Assembly: GCA_035275065.1 (NCBI GenBank)
Contig: DATENM010000158.1
Span: 170,174-234,173, forward strand
Direction of reading: 5' to 3'
Source of the DNA: Blastocatellia bacterium
GTDB lineage: Bacteria; Acidobacteriota; Blastocatellia; UBA7656
DNA length: 64,000 nt
Made by a program: the position numbers and the translations under genes. The notes below the pieces were generated by a model. It was given only the letters and a program-made list of their open reading frames with translations, ran no database searches and had not been told where the DNA came from. Below are positions 18,811-27,038 of the stretch, one piece after another. Each line of letters starts with the position of its first letter. Within the stretch, counting starts at the first letter, position 1.

Positions 18811-19947
18811 CTATTTCGGCCCGGCTGAGACCATCTGCCTGGCCTCGTCGCTGGTCAAGGCTTTGAGGAATTCCACAAGGTCGCGCTGCTCGTCCTCGCT
18901 CAAATCCACGGCTTCCAGTTGCCAGTCGCGGAAAGCGTTCTCGTTGCCGCCCTTGACATAAAACTTGACGACATCGGCGAGCGTCGCGGCGCTGCCGTCA
19001 TGAAAGTAAGGCGCGGTCAGCTCGACGTTACGCAATGAAGGCGTGCGAAAAGCGCCGATGTCGAGCGTGTTGCCGCTCACCAGGAATCTGCCGAGCAGAG
19101 GCGCATCCGGCTGCTTGCCTATCTCCGTGAGCAAGGCGGGCGTGAAGTCACCGGCGACCTGCGCGGCCCGGCGGCTTAGGGCAGCGAACCCCGCGGCGGT
19201 TGCCGCGACGCCGGTGTTGCGATAGTTGCCGTCGCTCAGAAACGGGTACGCGCCAAAGCCATTATTGACCGTGTGGCAAACATTACAGCGAGCCTTGCCG
19301 CGAAACAAAATCAGGCCGCTACGCGCGGCGCTGCTCAGGGCATTGAGCTCGCCCGCCTGGAAGCGATCAAAGGGCGAGTTGCCGGCGACCAGCGTGCGCT
19401 CGTATGCGGCGATGGCCCTGGCGATGGCTTGCATGGTAATCGCGCCGCCAAAGACGCCCTCGAATTGCCGCACATAATCCGGCTGACCGCGGAGCCGCGC
19501 AATGATCTGCTCGTCGGTCTGACTGCCCATCTCGTCGGGGTTGACCAGCGGCAGCCGCGCCTGGGCTTCGAGCGATTCGGCGCGCCCGTCCCAGAACTGG
19601 CCGGTGTTGAACATGGCATTCAGCAGAGTCGGCGAATTGCGAGTCCCACGTCTGCCATTAATCCCTTCGGCGACGGGCCTGCCGTCGGTGAAGGCTCGTT
19701 CGGGCGCATGACAGGTGGCGCAACTGACTGTGCCGTTGGCAGACAATCGCTTGTCGAAAAAGAGGGCGCGGCCCAGTGCCACCTTCTCGACGGTCAGCGG
19801 ATTATCTTTGGGGATGAAGTAGGTCCAGAGGTCACGCGAGATGCCGAGCGGCAATTTGAAGTCGAAGGCCGGCGGCTGCGCCGCAAGGCAAAAGGCAAAA
19901 GGTAAAAGGCAAAAGGCAAAAAGCAAGAGCAGACGTGGCGTTTTCAA
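18811..19947 (-). CDS. Di-haem cytochrome c peroxidase (CcpA/MauG family)
   Basis: A periplasmic peroxidase that reduces hydrogen peroxide with electrons from a c-type donor. Two CxxCH haem sites are present: CATCH near residue 75 and CNVCH near residue 222. The second domain contains RTPSLRNVELTAPYFHDG, typical of the family. The first domain keeps NSPTLLNAMFN. I place the start at a TTG (19947), giving a signal peptide; a GTG eight codons upstream is the alternative. The signal peptide core (LLLFAFCLLPFAFCL) is encoded by a heptamer repeat arm. Confidence 0.88.
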   Translation of the reverse strand: MKTPRLLLLFAFCLLPFAFCLAAQPPAFDFKLPLGISRDLWTYFIPKDNPLTVEKVALGRALFFDKRLSANGTVSCATCHAPERAFTDGRPVAEGINGRRGTRNSPTLLNAMFNTGQFWDGRAESLEAQARLPLVNPDEMGSQTDEQIIARLRGQPDYVRQFEGVFGGAITMQAIARAIAAYERTLVAGNSPFDRFQAGELNALSSAARSGLILFRGKARCNVCHTVNNGFGAYPFLSDGNYRNTGVAATAAGFAALSRRAAQVAGDFTPALLTEIGKQPDAPLLGRFLVSGNTLDIGAFRTPSLRNVELTAPYFHDGSAATLADVVKFYVKGGNENAFRDWQLEAVDLSEDEQRDLVEFLKALTSDEARQMVSAGPK

Positions 19948-20001
19948 ATCGGTTTGCCCGGCCCTCTTCACTTTTGCCCTTTACCTTTTGCCTTTTGCCT
20001 T
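19885..20001. repeat. Inverted heptamer element, AAAAGGC unit
   Basis: The left arm (about 19885-19924) holds five copies of AAAAGGC with single changes. The right arm (about 19971-20000) holds the complement, about four copies of CTTTTGC/CTTTACC. The left arm is inside the peroxidase coding region and encodes its signal peptide core. The element separates that gene from the exported protein upstream on the same strand. Confidence 0.88.
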
Positions 20002-20017
20002 CGCGCGGAGCGCGGGA

Positions 20018-20674
20018 TTATTGTTCGGCGACCCCTTTGATAACGAAGGCGATGGGCTGCTCGCCCGACGCCATCTTGAGCTTCGCCGCAAAGACCGTGT
20101 GATTGTGTTCGTCTGTGGTGACCGCGGGCGCGGCGCTGGCTTCGGGTGAAACCAGGCTCAAAACCGCCGGGTGATTGGTGCCGCTGGCTTTGGCGCTCAA
20201 TTTCGCAAGTTCTTCAAACTTGAGCACCGCATCAGGGTTGGTGTCCGCGGCGATTGGCACGAGCAACAGGAAATCGCGGATCGGCGAGATGCCCATGTGA
20301 TTGCCGTCCGTCGGGTGCACAGCGTATCTGAGCGTGTAGGAACCGGCGGGGACGGACTGGCCGCGAAAATCATTCGCCGTCTTAGGAAACCGGATCACAC
20401 CGATGAATGCGCCTTCGGGCAGCGCGGTGTAGACGGCGCCCGACGCATCAGTCTTGCCCGCAGGCACCGTGGCGCGAAACCAGACCTCACAAAACAGATT
20501 GCCATCACCGAGCGTGATCTTATAGCCGCTTGGGTCGAGCGCCTTACGCAAGGCTTCCGAAACATTCTCGCCGCCGAAGCCGCCGATACGCTCGACCTTG
20601 CCGCCGTCGGCCGCCAGCGCGGTCAGAGAAACCAGTAAGCTTAAAAAAATAAGGCCCCGTGTTCTACGCAACAT
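20018..20674 (-). CDS. Exported protein of unknown function
   Basis: I do not recognise a named family with confidence. The 218-residue protein starts at an ATG behind GGAG and has a signal peptide ending near LTALAAD (residue 21). The mature part reads like one beta-rich domain: GVIRFPKTANDFRGQSVPAGSYTL and MGISPIRDFLLLVP resemble DUF2911-type proteins that carry a PAGxYTL-like strand. It is upstream of the peroxidase gene on the same strand and may be co-transcribed. No cysteine pairs or metal motifs are evident; a single Cys lies near residue 57. Confidence 0.7.
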   Translation of the reverse strand: MLRRTRGLIFLSLLVSLTALAADGGKVERIGGFGGENVSEALRKALDPSGYKITLGDGNLFCEVWFRATVPAGKTDASGAVYTALPEGAFIGVIRFPKTANDFRGQSVPAGSYTLRYAVHPTDGNHMGISPIRDFLLLVPIAADTNPDAVLKFEELAKLSAKASGTNHPAVLSLVSPEASAAPAVTTDEHNHTVFAAKLKMASGEQPIAFVIKGVAEQ

Positions 20675-20778
20675 CAACGATTCTCCAAAGCGGCCCTTGA
20701 ATCACCCTGACAGGGCAACGTCACGACAAGCGCGGATTCCCTGCCCCTGTCGTGACGTTTGGGTATGTCGCCAACCAA

Positions 20779-21453
20779 TTAGCGCGCAAAGCTGCCGACA
20801 AAAGCGCTGCGCTTGCCATGCACCGTCCAGCGAACGCCGAGGCTCGGCCCCTGGTACTCGTCCAGCTCGGCCACTGCCGGCATGGCGTGAGTGACGCTCA
20901 CCAGCGGCTGGTAATAGACCTCTTCATTGCCGCAGAGGTGATCTTTTTTGCCGATCATGCGGGTTTCGATGCCCGCCATCTGACCGGCGCGCAACGCGAC
21001 TTTGTCATAGTGGCCGCCGTCGTGGCTGACCTGTAATTGAATCGGCGCGACCTCGACGCGGACGACGTTCTGTAACAGCTCGCCGGCCATCGCCTGTGCC
21101 ATTCCGACCAATGCCTGGCGCTGTTCGGCGGTGGCTTTCTCGTCAACGATCAGCACAGCTTTCGCCGGATAGGGATTGTTGTATTGATCGCCGAGCGTCG
21201 CGCCGGCTTTGACAACGCCGACAACGCTCAAGCCTTCGAGCGCCACGCCGTTCCATTCGCCTTTGTTGACTCGCCACGCAAGGATCGCCTGATCGCCGCT
21301 GAGGTTGACCTCGCCATTGGCGACGCATGGCCCTGTCCAGACATCGGCGCTGCGCGTTTCGACATAATCGCCGCTGATGTGCTGCGCCTGACCGCTTGTC
21401 GCAAGCGCCAGCATCGCAACGACCAGAGAAGCTAGAGCAATGATTCTTCGCAT
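20779..21453 (-). CDS. Exported DUF1326-type protein
   Basis: A 224-residue protein with a signal peptide ending at SGQAQ (residue 23). The body resembles DUF1326 proteins: an N-terminal SGDYVETRSADVWTGPC with a Cys, then AILAWRVNKGEWNGVALEGL, and the segment KATAEQRQALVGMAQ that is usual in that family. The function of DUF1326 is not established. I chose the ATG behind AGGAG with eight-base spacing; a GTG three codons upstream is adjacent to the same site. Downstream are 105 bases to the next exported gene. Confidence 0.75.
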   Translation of the reverse strand: MRRIIALASLVVAMLALATSGQAQHISGDYVETRSADVWTGPCVANGEVNLSGDQAILAWRVNKGEWNGVALEGLSVVGVVKAGATLGDQYNNPYPAKAVLIVDEKATAEQRQALVGMAQAMAGELLQNVVRVEVAPIQLQVSHDGGHYDKVALRAGQMAGIETRMIGKKDHLCGNEEVYYQPLVSVTHAMPAVAELDEYQGPSLGVRWTVHGKRSAFVGSFAR

Positions 21454-21521
21454 ACCTTCCACTCCTGTTGAAACCGAGAGCTATCTGCCTTGTAAGAATA
21501 GCAGTAGCCACTCGTTAGTAG

Positions 21522-21639
21522 CCAGGAAGCAGGAGGCAGGAAGCAGGAGGCAGTGATTGTTCTTCGTTACGTGCTGCTGACCGTCAAGACCATTCGTATG
21601 TTCTCTTGACTGCTTCCTGCTTCCTGCCTCCTGCCTCCT
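21522..21639. repeat. Inverted heptamer element, AGGAGGC/AGGAAGC unit
   Basis: The left arm (21522-21553) alternates AGGAAGC and AGGAGGC. The right arm (21611-21639) is the complement, CTTCCTG/CCTCCTG, after a loop of about 57 bases. It lies between the molybdenum-hydroxylase operon and the DUF1326 gene. The right arm ends one base before the stop codon of the small Cys-rich gene. Confidence 0.9.
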
Positions 21640-21640
21640 A

Positions 21641-21871
21641 TCAAACGCGTCCCGTGCCGTAGCAGGCGCGGTCGCCATTGATGCAAGTGATCGGCTCAGC
21701 GAGCTGGCCGTCCGGGCCGATGCAGGTCTGCGTGTAGACGCACCAGAAGGTGTCGTTGGTCGCGGGCGGCACCGTCGGGTCATGCTCGACCTGAATAAAC
21801 ATTCCCTTCCAGTTCAGGCATGGACAGAGGTCTGGGTGTTCCGTGTTGAAGCGTTCGGCTTCGGTGATCAT
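21641..21871 (-). CDS. Small Cys-rich protein coupled to molybdenum-hydroxylase operon
   Basis: A 76-residue protein, family not recognised. Its ATG overlaps the stop of the FAD-subunit gene (ATGA), so it is translated by coupling. Six cysteines are arranged as CPC near residue 17, a C-x6-C pair (CVYTQTC) near residue 45, and C-x6-C (CINGDRAC) near the end. There is no signal peptide or membrane segment. The spacing could hold a metal or Fe-S site, or disulfides. Being the last gene of the operon suggests a role in assembly, stability or electron transfer; that is inference. Confidence 0.7.
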   Translation of the reverse strand: MITEAERFNTEHPDLCPCLNWKGMFIQVEHDPTVPPATNDTFWCVYTQTCIGPDGQLAEPITCINGDRACYGTGRV

Positions 21872-22857
21872 TTGCCACCTCCTTGCGCCGCATCGAGAAT
21901 CGCGCGCTTGACCGCGACGCGCGCCAATTGGATTTTGTAGCCGTTGCCGCTTAGAGCTTTGGCCTTGCTGACCGCCGCGTCGCCCGCCGCCGTGGCCGTC
22001 GCTTCGCTGATCGCCTTGCCGATGAGCGCCGCCTCGGCCTCCGGCGAGCGCCAAGGGATCGGCGCGACATGGCCCAGCACGATGCGCGCCGCGCTCACCT
22101 TGTCGCCGTCCATCTTCAGAGCGACCGCCGCCGTCGCCAGCGGCCAATCAAGCCCCTCTCTCTGGTGCACCTTATAGGTCGCGGATCTCATGCCCGCCAC
22201 CGCCGGCAGCATGATGTGCGTGACGATCTCGTTAGGCTTCAAGTCGTGTTCACGGTCGCCTTCGGCTTTCGGGATGACGTAGAACTGTTCCGCCGCCACT
22301 TCGCGCGCGCCCTTCGGCCCGAAGACCGCGAGCTTCGCGCCATAGACGATCAACGCCGCCGCGAGGCTCGACGGGCTGACGAAATAAGCCGGGCCGTCAT
22401 TGCCGAGTATCGCGTGATAGCGATTGTCACCGGTCGGCACGAGCGGCTCGCCGCTGCTGTCTCTCGCCAGCAAGCCATACCCCGCGCGGTAATACCAGCA
22501 GCGCGGGCGCTGGCAGAGGTTACCGCCGACCGTCGCCATCGCGCGGACCTGCTGGCTGCCAATGCTTTCGGCGGCTTGCACCAAGGCGCGATAGCCGCTC
22601 ACCTGCGCATCATCAACCAACTCTTGCAGCGTGGTTGATGCGCCGATGGTGAGCGTCTTGTCCGACCTTGAGCGGACGCCGTGCAGGTCTTTGATCTCTT
22701 TGATATTGACGAGCCGCTTCGGCTGCGCGACATCGTCTTTCATCAGCGAGATCAAATCGGTCCCGCCGGCAAGCACGGCGGCGTCATCCCAGGTGGTGCC
22801 GAGCAGCCCGACGGCCTGCTCTTTGGTGGTTGCGCTGGCGTATTCAAATGCTCGCAT
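21868..22857 (-). CDS. Molybdenum hydroxylase FAD-binding subunit (CoxM/PaoB-like)
   Basis: The medium subunit of a xanthine dehydrogenase/aldehyde oxidoreductase-type enzyme, 329 residues. FAD contacts are seen in VLAGGTDLISLMKD (residues about 30-43) and ATVGGNLCQRPRCWYYR (about 105-121). The latter is the signature of the branch with an extra [4Fe-4S] cluster (4-hydroxybenzoyl-CoA reductase and PaoB types). Here two cysteines are present, but the usual later two appear absent. The start is behind GGAGG. It overlaps the large subunit by 14 bases. Confidence 0.9.
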   Translation of the reverse strand: MRAFEYASATTKEQAVGLLGTTWDDAAVLAGGTDLISLMKDDVAQPKRLVNIKEIKDLHGVRSRSDKTLTIGASTTLQELVDDAQVSGYRALVQAAESIGSQQVRAMATVGGNLCQRPRCWYYRAGYGLLARDSSGEPLVPTGDNRYHAILGNDGPAYFVSPSSLAAALIVYGAKLAVFGPKGAREVAAEQFYVIPKAEGDREHDLKPNEIVTHIMLPAVAGMRSATYKVHQREGLDWPLATAAVALKMDGDKVSAARIVLGHVAPIPWRSPEAEAALIGKAISEATATAAGDAAVSKAKALSGNGYKIQLARVAVKRAILDAAQGGGK

Positions 22858-24991
22858 CTTTTCGGCCTCCTTTCTGTTCCAACGCCGCCAGAATCTTGTC
22901 AGGGGTCAGCGGCAGCGTCGGCACGCGCACGCCGATGGCGTTGGCGACGGCGTTCGAGATGGCTGCGCCCGGCGAAATCACCGGCGGCTCGCCTAACCCG
23001 ATGACGCCGCGCTCGTCGTAGCCCTTGCCGGTCATCATATGAACCTTGAAGTCGCCGATGTCGCCAATCCCCGCCAGCTTATAAAACTCCATGTTGGGGT
23101 TCAGCATCCGACCGAGCTTCTGATCCATGATCTTCTCTTCGTAAAGCGCGTAAGCAACGCCCATGATCAACGCGCCGTAGACCTGGCTCTCGGCGGTCTT
23201 CAGGTCAATGATCAAGCCGCAATCCTGCACGGCGACCATGCGGTTCATCTTGACGATGCCGGTTTCGATGTCAACCGACACGTCGGCCATCTGCACGCCG
23301 CCAACGCCTTGATTGATCAAGCTGCCGGGGCCGGGATTCTTGCCGCGCACGGTGAGCGGCATGCCGCCGAGCTTCTGGCAGGCTTGCTGCCAAGACAGGC
23401 CGCGGTTGGGCTGGCCTTTGACTTGAATGCGCCCGCCAACGGCTTCCAGTTCTTGCGGGTCGGCGTTCAGCGCCGGCGCGACTTTCGCAAACAGCCCATC
23501 CAGCGCATCGAGCGAGGCGCGGCGGGCCGAGGCCGAGACGCCGCCGATGGTCGTCGAGCCGCCCGACCCGCCAGAGACAGGGTAACGGCTGTCGCCGATC
23601 AGCAGCTTGACGGCTTCGAGCGGCACGCCGAGCGTGTCGGCGACGATGATCATCACCGCCGTTCGCGTGCCTGTGCCGAGGTCTTGCGTGCCCATCTTCA
23701 TTTCAATCGAGCCATCGGGCTGAATCGTCAGGTCGCAATCGCTCGGATGGCCGAGGCCGCCCCAGGTGTGAATCGAAAGCCCCATGCCGCGCTTGATCGG
23801 CCCGGCGGTCTTGTCGCCGCGCTCGTGCCAGTTCTTCTTCCAGCCGATGAGGTCCGCGGCGATGCCAAGCTCTTCGCGGTAGACTGCGGCGCGGGCCCCG
23901 ACCAGGTCCATGTTCTTCAGGAAGAAATCGACCGGGTCCATCTTGACCGCCGCCGCCGCGTCTTCGAGCGCCGTCATGGTGATGGCGCAGCCCTGCGGGT
24001 GTCCGGGTGCGCGCCAGGCGCGGGCGCTGCCGACATTGTTGACGATGGCTGTGTGCTGCTTACGCTGGTTCGGAACGTTGAAGATGTAGGGCAGTGGCGG
24101 CGAGCCGCCGCTTCCCATACCGCCCGAAGCCCACGATTCCGACTGCCAGCCGGTGATCGTGCCGTCTTTCTTCAAAGCGATTTTCACCTTCGCATAAGCC
24201 GAGGGGCGCGAGCCGGCAACCATCAGCTCGGCGTCGCGCTCGTTGAACATCTTCACAGGCTTGCCGGCTTTCTTCGATAACCGCGCGGCGGTGATGTCCC
24301 ACTCGTCGGGACTGAACTTGCTGCCGAAGCCGCCGCCGATATGGTCTTGCACACAGCGGACGTTGGCGGCAGGAATCTCAAGCGGGCGAGCGATTTGCCC
24401 CGGCGCGCCGCTCACCGCTTGCGTCGAAAGGTGCGCCAGCACGTTCTGCTCGCCTTCCCATTCCATCACCGAGCCGTGCGGCTCAAGACAGCAGTGCGTG
24501 ATGACCGGCAGGCCGTAGAAGCCTTCGACGGTCAGCTCGGCTTCGGCAAACGCTTTGTCGGCATCGCCGACGGTCTGCGCCGCCGAAGGCCGGGCGTTGT
24601 CGCCTGCGGTCTTCGGGTCCCGATCAACAACAAGGTGCGGCAGCACCTCGTAGACGACTTTGACGGCGCGCGCCGCGTCTTCGGCGGTGGCTTCGTCAAC
24701 GGCGGCGACGGCGGCGACCGAAGCGCCGGCCCAGAACAGCTCGGTGCCGGGCTGCTGGACGATATGCACGGCTTTGACGCCGGGCATCTTTTCGGCGGCG
24801 CTCATGTCAATGCTGGTGACACGCGCGTGGGCGTGCGGGCAGCGAACGATCTTGCCAAAGAGCAATCCCTTCGGGTTGTAATCGAACGAATACTTCGCCC
24901 GGCCTGAGACCTTCTGCGGGCCGTCAACCCGCGAGATGCGTTTGCCGATCAATGTGCGTTTGTCAGCATCGGGCCATTTATACTCAGCCAT
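22844..24991 (-). CDS. Molybdenum hydroxylase large (molybdopterin-binding) subunit
   Basis: The catalytic subunit, 715 residues, binding the molybdenum cofactor and hydroxylating an aldehyde or N-heterocycle. Motifs: GKRISRVDGPQKVSGRAKYSFD at the start, DHIGGGFGSKFSPDEW (cofactor loop), and GVIGLGEPPV near the end, with the catalytic Glu expected in this family. The substrate cannot be decided. It has no export signal of its own and would have to travel with the Tat-tagged small subunit. The start is behind GGGGGGC. It overlaps the small-subunit gene by eight bases. Confidence 0.92.
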   Translation of the reverse strand: MAEYKWPDADKRTLIGKRISRVDGPQKVSGRAKYSFDYNPKGLLFGKIVRCPHAHARVTSIDMSAAEKMPGVKAVHIVQQPGTELFWAGASVAAVAAVDEATAEDAARAVKVVYEVLPHLVVDRDPKTAGDNARPSAAQTVGDADKAFAEAELTVEGFYGLPVITHCCLEPHGSVMEWEGEQNVLAHLSTQAVSGAPGQIARPLEIPAANVRCVQDHIGGGFGSKFSPDEWDITAARLSKKAGKPVKMFNERDAELMVAGSRPSAYAKVKIALKKDGTITGWQSESWASGGMGSGGSPPLPYIFNVPNQRKQHTAIVNNVGSARAWRAPGHPQGCAITMTALEDAAAAVKMDPVDFFLKNMDLVGARAAVYREELGIAADLIGWKKNWHERGDKTAGPIKRGMGLSIHTWGGLGHPSDCDLTIQPDGSIEMKMGTQDLGTGTRTAVMIIVADTLGVPLEAVKLLIGDSRYPVSGGSGGSTTIGGVSASARRASLDALDGLFAKVAPALNADPQELEAVGGRIQVKGQPNRGLSWQQACQKLGGMPLTVRGKNPGPGSLINQGVGGVQMADVSVDIETGIVKMNRMVAVQDCGLIIDLKTAESQVYGALIMGVAYALYEEKIMDQKLGRMLNPNMEFYKLAGIGDIGDFKVHMMTGKGYDERGVIGLGEPPVISPGAAISNAVANAIGVRVPTLPLTPDKILAALEQKGGRKDASI

Positions 24992-25619
24992 TGCGTCGCC
25001 CCCCTTTCTGCTGATTGGCGGCCTGCATGACCGCGGCGCGAATCCCCATGTAGGTGCCGCAGCGGCAGAGATTGCCGCCCAGCCCTTTCTGAATCTGTTC
25101 GGGCGTCGGGTTGGGATGCTTGTCTAAGAACGCCTTGCAGGCGACGACGAAGCCGGGTGTGCAGAAGCCGCACTGCTGCGCGTCGTTGTCGATGAACGCT
25201 TGCTGGATGGGGTGCAGATTGTCGCCCTGCATCAAGCCTTCAACAGTGGTAATGCTGCGGCCCTGCGCTTCGATGGCCAGCACGGTGCAGGAGTAAGCCG
25301 GCTTGCCATCAACGATGACCGTGCAAGCGCCGCACGTGCCGCGGTCGCAGACGCGCTTGGCGCCGGTCAGGTCGAGGTCATTGCGCAAAGCTTCGAGCAA
25401 GGTGACGCGCGGCTCGATTTCTGTTTTAAACGCCTTGCCGTTGACGGTCAGCGTGACCGGGATTTTGCCGGGGCCAAAAACTTTGACCTCAGCGCCGCCG
25501 GCGCGCACAATGCGCGGGCCAAGCACCAGCGGCACGGTCAAAGAGATGCCCGATACTTTAAGAAAGTTTCGCCGCGAGATGCCTTCCTTCTCGACGACCT
25601 TGTCATCATCATCACGCAT
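24984..25619 (-). CDS. Molybdenum hydroxylase [2Fe-2S] subunit with Tat signal
   Basis: The small subunit, 211 residues, with two [2Fe-2S] clusters. The ferredoxin-like cluster ligands are in CDRGTCGAC plus a later YSC; the second cluster is in CGFCTPG and NLCRCGTY. The N-terminus carries a twin-arginine signal (ISRRNFLKVSG, residues about 12-22), followed by a hydrophobic stretch, so the assembled enzyme is predicted to be periplasmic, as in E. coli PaoABC. The start is an ATG behind GGGAGG. Gene order here is small, large, FAD subunit, unlike paoABC. Confidence 0.92.
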   Translation of the reverse strand: MRDDDDKVVEKEGISRRNFLKVSGISLTVPLVLGPRIVRAGGAEVKVFGPGKIPVTLTVNGKAFKTEIEPRVTLLEALRNDLDLTGAKRVCDRGTCGACTVIVDGKPAYSCTVLAIEAQGRSITTVEGLMQGDNLHPIQQAFIDNDAQQCGFCTPGFVVACKAFLDKHPNPTPEQIQKGLGGNLCRCGTYMGIRAAVMQAANQQKGGRRNG

Positions 25620-25654
25620 CGGTTGCCTCCCTGATTGAGCAAGCCGCGTCCCGA

Positions 25655-26104
25655 TCACTGATCGGTCGCGGGCGTTTCACGCAGTTCCATCTCATTGCGA
25701 CAGCACGGGCAGAGGCCGGGGGCGTAAGCCCGTATGTTGCACAGCTCGCAAAAATAATAGATGTCGTAGAGCTTGCCTTCGCGGATTGATTGCACGCGCA
25801 CGATTTCGAGTTGATCGTCAGCCGCCATTTGCGCCGTAATCTGCAACTCGCGCCGGCGCACCCGCAAATCGGTGAACATCGCCGTGGCGGCATCATCTGC
25901 CGAAAAAGCGTGTAGCTTCCCATCGCTTCCCGATAGCGCAAAGCGCGCGCCCGGGCCGTCACACGCCGACGATGCGCCCGACCGCTTGCCCGCCGCGTCG
26001 AGACAAACGATGTGACCGCGCAGCACCACAGGCGGCGACTGAACGGCGGGGGTCGCAAGTGGCGCGGCAAACGCCATCAGCAGAAAAATGATCAGCGGGC
26101 TCAT
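25655..26104 (-). CDS. Exported protein with C-terminal zinc-ribbon-like cysteines
   Basis: No named family recognised. It has 149 residues and a signal peptide ending near PLATPAVQS. The middle (RGHIVCLDAAG..., RRRELQITAQMAADDQLEIVRVQSIREG) looks like an OB-type or beta-barrel domain. The tail has CELCN and, 13 residues on, CPCCRNEMEL, a four-Cys ribbon. It begins the minus-strand group leading into the molybdenum-hydroxylase genes (35-base gap), so a role linked to that enzyme, for example cofactor or electron delivery, is possible but unproven. Confidence 0.7.
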   Translation of the reverse strand: MSPLIIFLLMAFAAPLATPAVQSPPVVLRGHIVCLDAAGKRSGASSACDGPGARFALSGSDGKLHAFSADDAATAMFTDLRVRRRELQITAQMAADDQLEIVRVQSIREGKLYDIYYFCELCNIRAYAPGLCPCCRNEMELRETPATDQ

Positions 26105-26355
26105 GCGCGGTTACTCTTTACGAATCTGTTTGCAGTGGGCGCAGAATGCGCTCCATTTCCCGGCTCCAGGAAAACCACAACCGAAAATCGAATGAGTGGC
26201 GCTTTGAGCTTCCCTGGTCGCTGGCCGGGCCTTAGCGCTGGCTACGTTATCACACAGAGCGACCGCGGGGCAACGAGCGCGCCGCTACCCTGTGAGCCTG
26301 GCATGAATTGATTGCAATTTTTTACAAGCGAGGTCTGGAGAGACAGGCAGTCAGA

Positions 26356-26413
26356 AGTAGCGCAAGCTGTTAGCTTGCGCAAAGACTCGCGCAAGCTAAC
26401 AGCTTGCGCTACT
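26356..26413. repeat. Perfect inverted repeat, GCGCAAGCT/AGCTTGCGC family
   Basis: The arm at 26356-26380 (AGTAGCGCAAGCTGTTAGCTTGCGC) is the exact reverse complement of the arm at 26389-26413, with an 8-base loop. Each arm is itself a small palindrome. It is related to the element at 1428-1493. It sits just downstream of the ClpP-like gene and may end its transcript. The 250 bases from 26105 to 26355 hold no gene that I can see. Confidence 0.9.
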
Positions 26414-26435
26414 TCCAAACAAAATTCGGGCCGGA

Positions 26436-27038
26436 CTACGCCTCTTGCGATGAATTGACGGCGCTGCTCTCTTCTTGCGGGGCGGGCGTTTCGACGACCG
26501 GCAGATTGGCCACGGTCGCGCCGACGGCGACCTCGCCGGCAATGACCTGGGAGACGAAGCCCATCTCCATCGCCTCTTCGGCGCTGAAGTAATGATCGGC
26601 CATGTCTGTGAAGAACATCTGCCGCGCCTGCGTTTCAGAAACCTCTGTGTCGCGCGTATAGATGCGCAGCAGTTGTTTGACGGTGCGCTCCAACTGGTCA
26701 ACGCGGTCTTTGAGAAAGGCGCGCGGGCCGTCGCTCTTCCACGAGATGTCGTGCGACATGAACTCGGTGTTGGGATAGCTGGCGCGGCGCCCTCTGTCCG
26801 CCGCCAGCAAGATGGTGATGGCCGACGAATGGACTTTGCCGAGGCCAACAATGTGGATGGCGCAGGGCGCGGCGCGCAGCACATCATAAATGGCCAGCGC
26901 GTCTGTGACCGAGCCGCCGCATGAGTTGATATAGATGGTTATCGGCTCGCCCGACTCCTCGAACAATTCGTGGAGTTGAGCGATGAATTTCTCGGAGCGC
27001 TCATTGTTGATTTCGCCGAATAGATAGACTTTTCGCAT
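26436..27038 (-). CDS. ClpP-like serine protease
   Basis: A 200-residue member of the ClpP/crotonase superfamily. YLFGEINNERSEKFIAQL and ITIYINSCGGSVTDALAIYD match the ClpP start. The nucleophile aligns to Ser in GKVHSSAITILLA (canonical ClpP reads GxAASMG), and the catalytic His to MSHDIS (canonical MIHQP). Ser and His are kept, but the surrounding loops differ, so substrate and partner may differ from housekeeping ClpP. No ClpX lies beside it. The start is the ATG at 27038, where similarity begins; a GTG at 27173 adds 45 residues and cannot be excluded. The tail is Glu/Pro-rich. Confidence 0.8.
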   Translation of the reverse strand: MRKVYLFGEINNERSEKFIAQLHELFEESGEPITIYINSCGGSVTDALAIYDVLRAAPCAIHIVGLGKVHSSAITILLAADRGRRASYPNTEFMSHDISWKSDGPRAFLKDRVDQLERTVKQLLRIYTRDTEVSETQARQMFFTDMADHYFSAEEAMEMGFVSQVIAGEVAVGATVANLPVVETPAPQEESSAVNSSQEA

